Part shown: positions 8,901-18,267 of the stretch, piece by piece
How positions within the stretch are numbered: the stretch's first letter is position 1
Layout of the letters: every line of letters begins with the position of its first letter
From: Candidatus Edwardsiibacteriota bacterium
Lineage (GTDB): Bacteria; Edwardsbacteria; AC1; EtOH8
Direction of reading: 5' to 3'
DNA length: 64,000 bases
Assembly: GCA_020053305.1 (NCBI GenBank)
Contig: JAGVNJ010000064.1
Location: 36,111-100,110 of the forward strand
Notes under the pieces: model-generated
Told to the model about the DNA's origin: nothing
The model's input: the letters and a program-made list of their open reading frames with translations, nothing else
Databases searched by the model: none
Position numbers and translations under genes: made by a program

Positions 8901-9448
8901 GCCTCCATCCGGCGCTGGGCGGTCCTCTTCTGCAGGCGGTACTTGGCCACCCCGGCCGCCTCCTCGAACAGGCTGCGCCTGATGGACGGGTCCTCCGACA
9001 GGATGGTGTCTATCATCTTGGATTCTATCAGGGAGTAACTGTCGGCCCCCAGCCCGGTGTTCAGAAAAAGATCCACGATATCCTTTAAGCGGCAGACCTG
9101 GTTGTTCAACAGGTATTCGCTTTCCCCGGAACGGAACAGCCGGCGGGTGACCGACACCTCGTTGTATTCCACCGGGAGGTGGCCGTCCTCGTTGGAGAAT
9201 ATCAGGCTTACCTCGGCCAGGGAGAGGGGCTTCTCATCCCGGGTCCCGCTGAAGATCACGTCCTCCATCTTGTCGGAGCGCAGCATCTTGGTGCTCTGTT
9301 CGCCCAGGCACCAGCGGATGGCGTCGATGACGTTGGTCTTGCCGCAGCCGTTGGGGCCGACGATGCAGGTTATCCCCGAACCTATCTCCAGGGTTACCTT
9401 CTGGGGAAAGGATTTGAACCCGAACAATTCTAATCTGGAAAGATACAT
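5918..9448 (-). CDS. smc: Chromosome segregation protein SMC
   Basis: SMC is the ATPase core of the bacterial condensin complex. The 1176-residue protein has the full domain order: Walker A GPNGCGKT (31-38), a long coiled coil, a hinge near 510-660, a second coiled coil, the ABC signature LLSGGEK (1083-1089) and Walker B VLDELDAPLD (about 1110-1119). Its partners ScpA and ScpB are not in the window. The start gives the conserved N-terminus MYLSRLELFGFKSF. A promoter fits well at 9494-9522. The gap to corA is only 15 bases, so smc, corA and ftsY probably share a transcript. Confidence 0.97.
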   Translation of the reverse strand: MYLSRLELFGFKSFPQKVTLEIGSGITCIVGPNGCGKTNVIDAIRWCLGEQSTKMLRSDKMEDVIFSGTRDEKPLSLAEVSLIFSNEDGHLPVEYNEVSVTRRLFRSGESEYLLNNQVCRLKDIVDLFLNTGLGADSYSLIESKMIDTILSEDPSIRRSLFEEAAGVAKYRLQKRTAQRRMEATTEDLLRLQDIVSEVEKRLRSLKRQASKARVYDKFSQELKAIDLKVAAIDRDRLNAQVLELGENISQWQGARSELSAKLEMQEGEISSAREALEVNEGQIEILQQELSSLSEQLQLRENNQAVIKERRSGIEQSMERREKEIKLLMASIGQHEGQIKTVQEGLQRSSGDIMSRTEQLKIKESELAGLESELTSAKLALSEARKELFESLKQEADGKEQLALLENRYGNTVAEQDKAQKEGQALRRELEEGNLKLAEINDRMDSQKKALQVLAEEKIRLKQKSGEWQKQLLVANDRLRELSSSLSGLQKEKELLSELQQKYEGYGQGPQHLLSRRQEFTGTIAPLAEMIEAEAGYQAAIEAALAEKLQWLAVEDLDNIKKAIAILKSEKAGKATLIALSGPIENAGSREISGPGIKGAAFKFVRCDQKIKDIVNILLKDVVIVENLDNFWEYSSRYPGVRLVSLDGEVLHSAGAIEAGELPHGQIGLLQRKERIEKLGVEISSFEEKIKQEVGGIQSLKGRLEEQDNQLENVDRETEKYQKEITLSGSSLTECESSLEMNSRRLTELEEQSQALQDSISRLESELNQARGSFQEISESNKDESGLLGQRDQDMLQKEEKRNQAAQEVNRLRIALSEAQSERERLRQESANMEQRKNEALERIQNFRAEDQSGYAAIAKLQEEAEKLSSEIESSAAHRKTFLARREEMQKQSQGSLNRLKQAESVMHRSRLESDELQSKLSQAQIELGSVRNDLENISNRLRSEYEADIQALAASEEINLEESRSRIEDLRHRLKKLGPVNFAAFQELQQDEERYGFLVKQRDDLLSAKEDLASTIRKIDETARAMFLETFQAIKKGFHQIFQRLFIGGEAELKLTGSDDPLEAEIEILATPEGKSMKSIRLLSGGEKAMTATALLFGIYLVKPAPFCVLDELDAPLDDANVQRFCAMLGDFASGTQFLVITHNKRTMEVADRLYGVTMEKPGISKVVSVKFDNN

Positions 9449-9493
9449 TTTGATCCCTGATTTATTGTCTTTATCAACTTGTTTTAACCAATA

Positions 9494-9522
9494 AGTTTAA
9501 CAGATATAGTCAGTGCCGTCAA
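9494..9522 (-). promoter_or_regulatory. Probable promoter of smc-corA-ftsY
   Basis: The minus strand has TTGACG at 9522-9517, a 17-base spacer and TAAACT at 9499-9494, about 45 bases before the smc start codon. Spacing is ideal and the hexamers match 5/6 and 4/6. Confidence 0.55.
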
Positions 9523-9570
9523 TGAAAAAAGCCGGGAGAGCTGTTTTTGATCAAGCCAATCTCCGGCTTA
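9523..9570 (-). terminator. Intrinsic terminator ending the export cluster
   Basis: On the minus strand AAGCCGGAGA pairs with TCTCCCGGCTT (one bulged base) and is followed by TTTTCATT. It lies downstream of the PEGA lipoprotein gene and the pseudogene fragment, just before the smc promoter, so it separates the two transcription units. Confidence 0.7.
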
Positions 9571-9651
9571 AGTTTTATCTCTTGAACAATATACTCCAAA
9601 TAATAAAGGATCACATAAGGCAAACTCTGACAATTCAACAACATAAAAGAT

Positions 9652-9825
9652 TTATTTTATGATCGCAAGCTTGCCGATCTTGGCATCCATCAATAGAGCA
9701 GCGACTTGATATATATACACATGCTGATAACACGTTTTTTTACTGAGTTAACATATCCCGCTTTTCCGTGCCGTCGTTATCATCTTTGCCTGGAATCATA
9801 CTTGGTTTACGAAAAACACTATGTT
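9652..9825 (-). pseudogene. 3' remnant of a sorting-domain protein
   Basis: Translated on the minus strand, this stretch aligns without gaps to the last residues of the 1070-residue surface protein at 14988-18200. DDNDGTEKRDMLTQ matches DDNDGTEKWDLLTP, and VYIYQV...AKIGKLAIIK matches IYIYHV...TKIGKFAIIK. One in-frame TAA replaces a Tyr codon, and nothing upstream of about 9825 is preserved because the lipoprotein gene begins there. It is therefore a decayed fragment of a former paralogue, probably left by duplication or deletion. Confidence 0.75.
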
Positions 9826-9831
9826 CATAAT

Positions 9832-11082
9832 TTATTCGGTATCGGTCCGCAAAATATACATGTTCCCTGAGTAGTTATTTACAATATACACGTATAATCC
9901 ATCCATAGATTGGAATATTTTTATGGGGTATTTACCCACTCCAAAACGCCTGGCAATCCTCCAGGTCGGTATATAAACCAAAACAACAGATCCCGGGGCA
10001 CAAAGAAGATAATCCCCCGAAGGATATGGTAAATAAGCCTCCAACATCCACAGATAGCTGTTATCCCCGGTTATACAGGCCCCGGATACCTGATCCCCTC
10101 CAAGAGTTTCAGCCGGGCCAGTCCCCATTGCCCAGTTGCTTCGATAAATTATTGAGGCTTTTAAGTCGGTCATATTGCAAAATCCGATCACGGTCCATTG
10201 AAAATTGTGAAATAAACCGCCTGGATTTTGACCGGCTGCGGCTGTCCTGTATATTGTTTTGTGGGTTATGTCTATTTCCTGTAATGACTTATCATTAAGA
10301 ATCGTAACGTATAAATATTTATTACCGGGCTCAATTATTAAGTCACTGGGGGATCCTTGCAGACAGATGGAATCCTTTAAGGAATCGGTTTTTGTGTCAA
10401 TTATCCATATTTTCTTTGCTATGCTGTCTGCAACATAAGCCGCACTTCCATCATCACTAAACTTAACTATTTTCATTTTACCGGCGCCGGGAATGGATAT
10501 GTTTTTAATTATCTGATTGGTGCTGAAATTTATGGATTTTATAACATCAGACCATAGACAGGCATAAATCCTGTTCCCCTCACGGCTAACCGCCACAGAT
10601 CTTTGCCAGCTGCTGTTGCCCAAATATATGGACTCGATGGGTCCGTAAATATTCGGGCCATCAATTTGAAAGATGTACAGATAATCTGATCGGTTTGCTA
10701 AATATAATTTATGAGTGATGGGTTCAAAAGCAGCATCATCGGTAAAATCCTTTATTTTCACACTATCTACCATCTGGGGGTTCAGCAGTTGTAGCGATAA
10801 ATTAAGCCGTTTGGTCATCCCGCCTTCTATCGTTACATTATGCCTCAAAAGCTTCAGCCCAAACAGGCGAAGGGATATTTCATGTTCCCCCGCCGGAATA
10901 CCGTCTATTTTAACCGGGGTCTGGCGCTTGGTGGACTCCCCGTCAATAAGAACTTCAGCCCCGGTTGGTTTTGATTCAATATATACTGCCCCATAAGTTG
11001 GATATACCGGCTTATGCTGGCAGCCAGACAATAGAAGCAATACTATATATATCGCTATGATATATCTCGCCGTTAACTTCAT
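9832..11082 (-). CDS. PEGA-domain lipoprotein with beta-propeller repeats
   Basis: The start at 11082 gives MKLTARYIIAIYIVLLLLSGC, a lipoprotein signal with the acylated Cys at position 21. A start 27 bases upstream lacks a ribosome site and would spoil the signal. After the lipobox comes a PEGA-like domain (about 25-95, with GAVYIESKPTGAEVLIDG). Residues 100-410 resemble YVTN/NHL-type propeller repeats, for example KMKIVKFSDDGSAAYVADS and GNKYLYVTIL. PEGA domains are common in surface proteins, and the propeller may bind a partner or polymer. The open frame overlaps the end of the TonB receptor gene, so they are likely co-transcribed. Function is unknown. Confidence 0.75.
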   Translation of the reverse strand: MKLTARYIIAIYIVLLLLSGCQHKPVYPTYGAVYIESKPTGAEVLIDGESTKRQTPVKIDGIPAGEHEISLRLFGLKLLRHNVTIEGGMTKRLNLSLQLLNPQMVDSVKIKDFTDDAAFEPITHKLYLANRSDYLYIFQIDGPNIYGPIESIYLGNSSWQRSVAVSREGNRIYACLWSDVIKSINFSTNQIIKNISIPGAGKMKIVKFSDDGSAAYVADSIAKKIWIIDTKTDSLKDSICLQGSPSDLIIEPGNKYLYVTILNDKSLQEIDITHKTIYRTAAAGQNPGGLFHNFQWTVIGFCNMTDLKASIIYRSNWAMGTGPAETLGGDQVSGACITGDNSYLWMLEAYLPYPSGDYLLCAPGSVVLVYIPTWRIARRFGVGKYPIKIFQSMDGLYVYIVNNYSGNMYILRTDTE

Positions 11083-11095
11083 ATAAAAGGCTTCC

Positions 11096-13822
11096 CTAAA
11101 ATTTAACATTGAGGCCTAAGCGGAATAATCGTGGGGCACCGGTAAAAAGAGGGTTATTGTTGTATTTAGCATTGTATAAATTCCATATATTTTGTTGCTC
11201 GCTTTTAGAGAAAACGCCGTCCTTGTTGCTGTCGCCCAAGGGATCATAATATGGGCTGTCATTAAAATAGTCAACCGTTGGCGCCGCGGGATACCAGTTG
11301 GTAAAATAAATTTCATACGGGCTTATTTCGTATTTATATGAATAATTATAATTATTCCAATTGAATATATTTATTACCTCCAAGCTGAACTCCGTGCGTA
11401 ATCCCTGAATCGTAATTTTCTTTATCAGTTTCACATCACATTGTTTTGTTGCGGGATGCCGCTGATTATCAAAATCAGCAGTTTCCTTACTGAGTTTATC
11501 CAACGTGCTGGGTGTATATGGAAGACCGCTGCCATAGTTAAGGATGGCATTTAGATTAAAATTCGAAATAACTTTATTCATTACTTTCCTACCCGGAACG
11601 AGATCCTCGCCGGTAAACGCGGACATCTCAACCACCAACTTATTCCTTTGATCGAAGTCCATGGGTGCCGCCTCTCGATTGATGTTCCCAAGCGAATCTT
11701 CGTTGGCTGAAGACAAATACCCTTCCCAGGCGGCATCCGCACTGGATCCGGTGCCCTCCGAATTGGATATTGTATATTTAACGCTGCCCACAAAATACCT
11801 GCCGCTATGTTTTTTTAAAGACAATTCGATTCCCCGGGATGTGGCAAAATCAATATTATCGTATTGGTAATAATAATTGGTATCCACCGTATAATAGCCG
11901 ACCCCGATCAAATTACGGATGTCCTTGTTATATAAAGTAACGTCCACGCTCCATGATTTGCTTAGTTCCGTAACGGCTCCAAACTCAAGCGAAGTTGTGG
12001 TAGAGGGTTTTAGGGCGGGATTTCCCATCACATTTCCCTTTATTTCAAAAACATTTTCGGCGGAAAGATACTGATACATATGCTGAAGTTGCGGCTGCTG
12101 AAAGTACCTTCCGTAGCCCATGTGAAAAGTAGTTATGGGCGATGCCACGTACGATAAACCGATCCTGGGACTTAGTGCCTGTTGCGTGGAAATATCACTG
12201 GATTTTACATTTTCATACCACAGTAACTTTGCGATATCGCCCACTTTGGGGTTAAATCTATGATATCGTAAGCCAATGTTTAAAACCAATCCCTCAAATT
12301 CTATTTTATCTTGAGCAAAAACCGATTTTGACGACGGATTATAATGATAACTGTCGAATATTGGGGCCGCCAAGGCTGAGGAATACAAGTACAGGTTGTT
12401 TATTTGGTACCATTTAAAATCAAATCCCATTTTTAACTGGTGTCGTTTGTTTAGTTGATTTGTAAAATCCAATTTTATAAACTTCTCAGCGGTGGTTCTA
12501 TCCCGATGCTTCCAATAGCTGCCATATCTGTAAAATAAGGTTCGATCATAGCCGTAATGATTGTAATCCGCAGAAAAAACCAGATTACTGTCTAAATCAT
12601 AATAAATTTGATTATCCCAATAGTTTAAAAATTTTATATCCTCCCACCAATATCTGTTGATGTCCCAAAATGTGTCCCTCACCCCAAATTTCGCCTGATT
12701 CCAAAACATCCCAGCGGTCAACTGATAGAACATCGAATTCGAAAGGGATTGATTTAATACAAGCATTCCCAAACGTCCCTTTTTAAAATCAGAGCGGTAA
12801 CTATTGGGCAGGAAATACCACTCATGGCTATATTTCCCATACTGACTTCTTGACTGAGCCAGCAAGGTTGTTAAGCGAATTTGCGCGGGTAGCAAAATGA
12901 CGGATTTCACAAGGGTCGAATAATCTTCCCTGTCCTGATGGGGCACGCTTTCTTTGTGCGGATCCCAATCATTCGATAATGTTAGATCTCCCGACGAAAA
13001 TATTCTAAATCGATTGTCAAAAATATTATACCCGATATCTCCCTGATAATTTCTATACCCTCTGCCTATCCGGTCCGGGAAGACCGATCCTTTGTTGCTT
13101 GAAAAATGGAATCCTTTTTCACTTCCATCCTTGATGGTCGCATTTATTACTCCGGACATGACCTCGCCGTATTCGGCGTTAAAAGTCCCGGTCAATAAAC
13201 TCAACTCCGATAGGGAATTCGTATTGAAAAGCAGGCCGGCGTAGCCTTCTGTGACATCACGCACCGATACGCCATCTATCAAATAATCCACCTCGTCGGA
13301 GCGCCCTCCCCTTATATAAAATTCCTCGCCCTTTTTGAGAACACCCGATTGAGCGGCAACCGCTTGTTGCGGGTTGTCCCAGGGCATTTTATCCAAATCA
13401 GAACCTTTAATGACTCTTAAAGTTGCCGTTAAATCTTTATCTACAATAGCCCTCTCCGCCGTAACGGTAATTCCCCCTGTTTCAATTGGGGACATCTTTA
13501 GTTTAAAATTCGCCTTGGTCGTCAAATCAATATTACATCGGACATCAACCATAGTGACCGATACATATCCGATCATATGTACCTTCAGACTATAATTCCC
13601 TGGCGGCAGGTTTATTATATGGTAATATCCGTCGTAATCGCTAAAAGTTCCTATTGGGGTGTTGGGAATAGATATTATTGCCCCAACCAATGCTTCCCCC
13701 GTAATGGCCTCGGTTACCCGGCCGGCGATTTTACCGGTATTCCCGCCAAACGACACCATCGGAAAGCAAAATAATATAATTATAACCGTGAAATATTTAA
13801 TCTTTCGCATAGATATCATCAT
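11096..13822 (-). CDS. TonB-dependent outer membrane receptor
   Basis: This 908-residue protein has a signal peptide (hydrophobic stretch YFTVIIILFCFPMVSFG) and a carboxypeptidase-regulatory-like beta-sandwich at about 28-112 (GKIAGRVTEAITGEALVGA). A plug domain follows at about 120-235, with FYIRGGRSDEVDYLIDG and TGTFNAEYGEVMSGVI, and then a long beta-barrel rich in aromatic residues. It ends LFRLGLNVKF, a typical barrel C-terminus. The architecture is that of SusC-like and related receptors, but no SusD partner is seen. A paralogue with the same layout lies at 18268-21291. The substrate cannot be deduced. Confidence 0.88.
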   Translation of the reverse strand: MMISMRKIKYFTVIIILFCFPMVSFGGNTGKIAGRVTEAITGEALVGAIISIPNTPIGTFSDYDGYYHIINLPPGNYSLKVHMIGYVSVTMVDVRCNIDLTTKANFKLKMSPIETGGITVTAERAIVDKDLTATLRVIKGSDLDKMPWDNPQQAVAAQSGVLKKGEEFYIRGGRSDEVDYLIDGVSVRDVTEGYAGLLFNTNSLSELSLLTGTFNAEYGEVMSGVINATIKDGSEKGFHFSSNKGSVFPDRIGRGYRNYQGDIGYNIFDNRFRIFSSGDLTLSNDWDPHKESVPHQDREDYSTLVKSVILLPAQIRLTTLLAQSRSQYGKYSHEWYFLPNSYRSDFKKGRLGMLVLNQSLSNSMFYQLTAGMFWNQAKFGVRDTFWDINRYWWEDIKFLNYWDNQIYYDLDSNLVFSADYNHYGYDRTLFYRYGSYWKHRDRTTAEKFIKLDFTNQLNKRHQLKMGFDFKWYQINNLYLYSSALAAPIFDSYHYNPSSKSVFAQDKIEFEGLVLNIGLRYHRFNPKVGDIAKLLWYENVKSSDISTQQALSPRIGLSYVASPITTFHMGYGRYFQQPQLQHMYQYLSAENVFEIKGNVMGNPALKPSTTTSLEFGAVTELSKSWSVDVTLYNKDIRNLIGVGYYTVDTNYYYQYDNIDFATSRGIELSLKKHSGRYFVGSVKYTISNSEGTGSSADAAWEGYLSSANEDSLGNINREAAPMDFDQRNKLVVEMSAFTGEDLVPGRKVMNKVISNFNLNAILNYGSGLPYTPSTLDKLSKETADFDNQRHPATKQCDVKLIKKITIQGLRTEFSLEVINIFNWNNYNYSYKYEISPYEIYFTNWYPAAPTVDYFNDSPYYDPLGDSNKDGVFSKSEQQNIWNLYNAKYNNNPLFTGAPRLFRLGLNVKF

Positions 13823-13831
13823 AGAAACAAT

Positions 13832-13870
13832 ATTTTAAAGAAGAGGGGGAGATATATATCTCCCCTCTTC
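13832..13870 (-). terminator. Strong hairpin between PorV-like gene and TonB receptor
   Basis: GAAGAGGGGAGAT and ATCTCCCCCTCTTC form a nearly perfect stem on the minus strand, followed by TTTAAAATATT. It may be a partial terminator that lowers expression of the downstream receptor and lipoprotein genes. The U-tract is weak. Confidence 0.5.
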
Positions 13871-13892
13871 AAAATCAAATTATTATGTTGCT

Positions 13893-14960
13893 TTAAAAAC
13901 CCAGCCCCAAACTAACCCTGTGGGCATTTTCCAAATATCCGAGGTTGGTATAAGCATAGTCAACATTTACCCGGGTGGTGCCAACACGGCGGCTTAGGCC
14001 AAACCCTCCGTTAATGTTGTCCATGCTGCTCTTTTTTTCGTAGCAATCCGGGTCGTATTTGTATCCGCCCCGTATCGCCAATTCAACCATTGGATTTTTC
14101 CAGCAGTATTCCGCACCAAATAAAATCTTTTCATTGCCGTCGTTGGGATGAACCAGTTCTCCCGACGCGGTTATCATCTGTGAAGCTCCCAGATTGAAAT
14201 CATATGCCAGGCCCAACTTAAATTGCAATGGCAGAGGAAAGGGGCTGGTTGTGATCTCAACATAATCTCCGGCAAAATTTTCTGGCATGGTGGGGTCTTT
14301 TGTCTCATACTGCAAATCGCTGCCGCTGAATTTTGCATCCGGGCCAAAATTGAGAATCGCCATTCCGATGCGCAAAGACTTAAAGCCCGTTTTATATAAC
14401 GTGCCCACATCAAAGACGATGCCTCCGGCGCTCATCTCCGATATTTTTTCGCTGGCATATTTGCCGGTAAGCCCGACGCTAAATTTGTCGGTAAAATTAT
14501 AACCATAGGTTAAACTTAACGCCAAGTCGCTTGATGTATACGCAGGCAAACCTTCCCCCAGGTCCTCGCGCATCACGGTGTTTATATCGTCAATCCTGGT
14601 GGTTTGAATATCGCCCATGGTAAGAAATGTAGCGCCGATGCCGAAGTTTCCCATTAATCCGCCCGGTATCACCAACCCGATGTATTCATGATTAATGTCA
14701 TCAATCCAGTTGGTATGGGAGAAAATAAACTCCATTCTCTTAATCCTGGATATGCCGGCGGGATTCCAATACAGGGCTGAGGCATCGTTAGCCACTGCGG
14801 TGTAGGCGCCCCCCATGCCTATGGCCCTGGCCCCGGACCCAATTTTAAGAAAGTGGAGCCCGGATCTGCCGACGTTGGAATAATCGGGTTGGGCCCAAGC
14901 CAATGCAGACATCCCCGCTAACGCCATTGCCGTCAGCATGAAAATAGCTGTCTTTTTCAT
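13893..14960 (-). CDS. PorV/PorQ-like outer membrane beta-barrel protein
   Basis: The 355-residue protein starts with a signal peptide (MKKTAIFMLTAMALAGMSALA) and then shows GLHFLKIGSGARAIGMGGAY and ANDASALYWNPAGI, the hallmark of the PorV/UPF0164 branch of FadL-like barrels. In Bacteroidetes, PorV escorts type IX cargo with C-terminal sorting domains to the sortase complex. Here it directly follows a gene whose product has such a domain (14988-18200), which supports a similar role. It ends in YLENAHRVSLGLGF, a barrel-type terminus. A GGAG ribosome site precedes the start. No type IX core genes are in the window. Confidence 0.8.
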   Translation of the reverse strand: MKKTAIFMLTAMALAGMSALAWAQPDYSNVGRSGLHFLKIGSGARAIGMGGAYTAVANDASALYWNPAGISRIKRMEFIFSHTNWIDDINHEYIGLVIPGGLMGNFGIGATFLTMGDIQTTRIDDINTVMREDLGEGLPAYTSSDLALSLTYGYNFTDKFSVGLTGKYASEKISEMSAGGIVFDVGTLYKTGFKSLRIGMAILNFGPDAKFSGSDLQYETKDPTMPENFAGDYVEITTSPFPLPLQFKLGLAYDFNLGASQMITASGELVHPNDGNEKILFGAEYCWKNPMVELAIRGGYKYDPDCYEKKSSMDNINGGFGLSRRVGTTRVNVDYAYTNLGYLENAHRVSLGLGF

Positions 14961-14987
14961 AATATATATCGCTCCTTAGTGATTGTT

Positions 14988-17900
14988 TTATTTTATGATT
15001 GCAAACTTGCCAATCTTGGTGCCTATCCCCGGAGCATCGACATGATAGATATATATACCACTGGCAACACGCTTTAAATATGGGGTCAGAAGATCCCATT
15101 TTTCAGTGCCGTCGTTGTCATCTATGTTCGAATCATGCTGTAGCACCCTGACCAAATCCCCGGCAATGCTATATATTCTGATTTTGCACTTAGCGGGTAA
15201 ATGGGTAAAGTATATGTTGGGATAGTCGTCGCTGGCATCCCATTTTGCTCTCACCAGATAGGGGTTGGGCACCACCCTTACATTATCCAGCAAGCTTTGA
15301 GACAATGCGGTAATCTGGATGGATTTGCTGGTGATAAATATGCCCGTTTCCCCATCTACCGGGGGACGAGGCCCGGAACAGAAGGCCCGCCAAATATCCC
15401 CGGTTTCGGGGCGGTTGGGCCAGCTCATCCGGCTGGCGGTTCCTACACCGCCAAACCTCTTGAAGTACATGGTAACGCCCGCAATGTGCATGCCAATGCC
15501 TGCGACCATGGTGCTGTCGATATACTTGGTGGTGCCGCTTGAGGTAGACAGCGGGTTAAAGCACCAAGCGGATTTCGTCATATTGGCTTTTGTAAGCCCG
15601 CCCTCCCAGGGAACCTCGACATTATTGGTGATATCCCATACCGTGCAGGTAAGGATGTTCCCGCTGGGGTTGGTGCCCACCTGGCCGATGCTGTCCTTCC
15701 ACCGGATCTCGATATCGGAGCCTCGCCATTGCCACCGGGCTATCTCGGCTTTAAAGACATTTATCGTGTCTACCAAAGTAAATATGCTGTCCTTGGGATA
15801 GGTTCTGGCCCCGCCGGCAATCTCAACCACCTGCAGGCTGTCAAATTTCGCTCCCTGGTAGTTCCAGGCAACATACGGATTGGATATCGCCCCGCCGAAT
15901 AGATTCTGATTGGGGAACGAACCGAAAAACATCGGGGCGCTGCTGCCGGCTAAATAATCATACTTGATGGCAATGCTTTGGGTGCTCAACAAGCTGTCTA
16001 CGATTGAATCGCTTATTACAGTGCCGGCGGTATCTTTTACAATAACCCGAATGGAGTCTCTCATGCTTCCGGTATATATCGGGTAGTTGTAGGGATTGCT
16101 GTAAAGTTTTGTCGCCGCCCACTTCAGTCTAAAGGTATCCTGTTTCGAAGCTTGGGGGTTGACAATCTGCAATACATTATAATAATCAACCGCTCCGCCG
16201 CTTGTTCGGGCATCGGAGCCGCCCAATGAGGTAAAGGTTACCTCCGCCGGCTTCATATCAACCGTTGGGGTTCTGGCCATGCCGAAAACCGCGTTGTTCC
16301 CGCCGGGATTGCTGACCAAAGAGGTGGGACATTTCCGGGTAAAATAAACATTGGGCTGATAATCGTATGCCGAAATCCCGTAATACCACCCGAAATTATT
16401 AATGACATTTTCATCAAGATACGAATAGATCAAACCCCGGTCGGTTCCCAGGGTGTCGTATTTCTTGGTGGTGTCCGAAGAACCGCCGGGATAAACTACA
16501 ATATTATTGGAAACGTCTATAACTATCTGTACCCCGTCGATTTTATCGTAGGCGTAACTTGTGGCCCCGGTAGTGGTGTTGTTATAGGCCGTGCCCAATA
16601 CCTCGCGCTTGGCGGGGTCGGACAAATCGGATGGCGTTCGGGCCCGGTAGATCAAATAGCCCTGAAAATCGTAAGGTTCGTACATGGCTTTTTGATTATA
16701 AAGAGCCTGCAGGGTATCCGTGCCGTTGACAGGATTAGCGGCGCCGCGGTTAATCATAACATAAGTCGATTCGCCAGTCTTTATACTAAACATGCTAACT
16801 AACATTGTATCTCTCAGGTACTTCCATGTTCCCGGGAAATAAGTCCACCAAGTCATGCTGCTGTCTATCTTTTCATAGAACGGATCGGGGGTGATCTCCG
16901 ATTTGCGGGTCCAGCTGAGAAGAACGCTTTTATCGCCGGGAGTAACAGAAAGCACCGGAGCCGACGGAGGGGTCGCCAATTCAAAGCCGTTGTTGTAAAT
17001 CTCCTGGGCCACGTCGGATACCTTCTTTATCAGAATTGTATCCTTGGCAAAATCGCCGGTGGCGCAGGCCATCACGCCGATGCAGGTGGCGGCAGATGCG
17101 TTATTCGCCAGGTTGAACGGACCGCTGACCATGATAAACCTCTTGTCCCCGGCGTTATCTACGCCCCATTCGTCGTAAGCGTCCTCTATATTTGTAACAA
17201 AATCAATGCCTCTCATGATTTTATAGGCTTCGGCATCGGTATTGGGGTCGCTTACCTTGCCGGCCCGGACAAATATTTTAAAGGCGGTCATGCCCAGCAC
17301 GCTGTCCGGCAGGATATTATGTTGAAATTGATTGTCTTTCACCAGGATTGTGGCGCCGGTGTTGTTTATCGGGCTTTCAAAATACCTCATCCCCAGCACG
17401 CCCACCTTGGGCCAGCCGTCCTCGGGAAGGCTCTGGAACTGAATAGCCAGGTTCTTCCTATAATCGAACATGGTGCGGTCGTTGGGGGTGGTCGGGCCGT
17501 CGGCCTCATTTCCGATGTCGGCGTCCACGCAGGGGCCGATATACATTTTGTTCAAGCTTTGACCGGAGACGTTGGTAACCTTAAAGTAAAAGAACACTAT
17601 GTCGTTGTTGTCGGCGTAGTTCCAGGCGTAACTATGCTGGTCCACCCGCACCCCCAACGGCACTGAGCCGGTGGCGGTATAGACGGGATTCTGATCGCTG
17701 AAGGCCGAGTATCCGTCTTGTATTGATTTAATCAGCGGACTCCCGTCGGCATTTTTAATGGGCCAATCAGCCAGATCGGTGGGATCGGTGGACAGGTAAA
17801 CCCTGGCCTTAAGGTCGGTTCTATAGTCCTTCCAATCGCCGGTCGTCGGGTTTATGGGACCGAACTCCGCCGCGCCGCTGCTGGGGTTGTAGCCCACAGC

Positions 17901-18200
17901 CACCACTGGCTGGCCGTTGGACAGCTCGGCGCCGACCCACATGCCGGCTCCATAGATATATCCGTATTGCACGCCGCCCCAAAACCCCCCGGAGTTGCCG
18001 GTTTGGGGATTTACGAACGGGCCGTAGTTGGTGGTCCAAATGGTCCAAGCATTGGCGTTAAGCCGTTTCTGGTTCACCACCTTGCTGCCGTCCCGCCCGG
18101 TGTTGGTGGCTGTGGTTGTAACAGCCAGGGATGTCGCGGCGAAAACAACCGTCAGGCCTGCGCTCAACATCGCCCATGCCAGAAGTTTTTTAAATAGCAT
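14988..18200 (-). CDS. Large exported protein with C-terminal sorting domain
   Basis: This 1070-residue protein has a signal peptide (MLFKKLLAWAMLSAGLTVVFAATSLA cleaved near residue 26). A long beta-rich body of no recognised enzyme family follows, with a fibronectin-like stretch near 410-440 (PPSAPVLSVTPGDKSVLLSW). The C-terminus resembles type IX/FlgD-like sorting domains: RVVPNPYLVRAKW, IRIYSIAGDLVRVL, and IYHVDAPGIGTKIGKFAIIK at the end. It lies between a TonB receptor and a PorV-like gene on one transcript, suggesting a surface complex. A decayed 3' copy of this gene lies at 9652-9825. The biochemical role is unknown. Confidence 0.75.
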   Translation of the reverse strand: MLFKKLLAWAMLSAGLTVVFAATSLAVTTTATNTGRDGSKVVNQKRLNANAWTIWTTNYGPFVNPQTGNSGGFWGGVQYGYIYGAGMWVGAELSNGQPVVAVGYNPSSGAAEFGPINPTTGDWKDYRTDLKARVYLSTDPTDLADWPIKNADGSPLIKSIQDGYSAFSDQNPVYTATGSVPLGVRVDQHSYAWNYADNNDIVFFYFKVTNVSGQSLNKMYIGPCVDADIGNEADGPTTPNDRTMFDYRKNLAIQFQSLPEDGWPKVGVLGMRYFESPINNTGATILVKDNQFQHNILPDSVLGMTAFKIFVRAGKVSDPNTDAEAYKIMRGIDFVTNIEDAYDEWGVDNAGDKRFIMVSGPFNLANNASAATCIGVMACATGDFAKDTILIKKVSDVAQEIYNNGFELATPPSAPVLSVTPGDKSVLLSWTRKSEITPDPFYEKIDSSMTWWTYFPGTWKYLRDTMLVSMFSIKTGESTYVMINRGAANPVNGTDTLQALYNQKAMYEPYDFQGYLIYRARTPSDLSDPAKREVLGTAYNNTTTGATSYAYDKIDGVQIVIDVSNNIVVYPGGSSDTTKKYDTLGTDRGLIYSYLDENVINNFGWYYGISAYDYQPNVYFTRKCPTSLVSNPGGNNAVFGMARTPTVDMKPAEVTFTSLGGSDARTSGGAVDYYNVLQIVNPQASKQDTFRLKWAATKLYSNPYNYPIYTGSMRDSIRVIVKDTAGTVISDSIVDSLLSTQSIAIKYDYLAGSSAPMFFGSFPNQNLFGGAISNPYVAWNYQGAKFDSLQVVEIAGGARTYPKDSIFTLVDTINVFKAEIARWQWRGSDIEIRWKDSIGQVGTNPSGNILTCTVWDITNNVEVPWEGGLTKANMTKSAWCFNPLSTSSGTTKYIDSTMVAGIGMHIAGVTMYFKRFGGVGTASRMSWPNRPETGDIWRAFCSGPRPPVDGETGIFITSKSIQITALSQSLLDNVRVVPNPYLVRAKWDASDDYPNIYFTHLPAKCKIRIYSIAGDLVRVLQHDSNIDDNDGTEKWDLLTPYLKRVASGIYIYHVDAPGIGTKIGKFAIIK

Positions 18201-18267
18201 TTTGTATTTCTCCTGAAATTATAAGTGGAAATTTATTTACGAGTGACAGATCCGTGTTTTAGTGATG

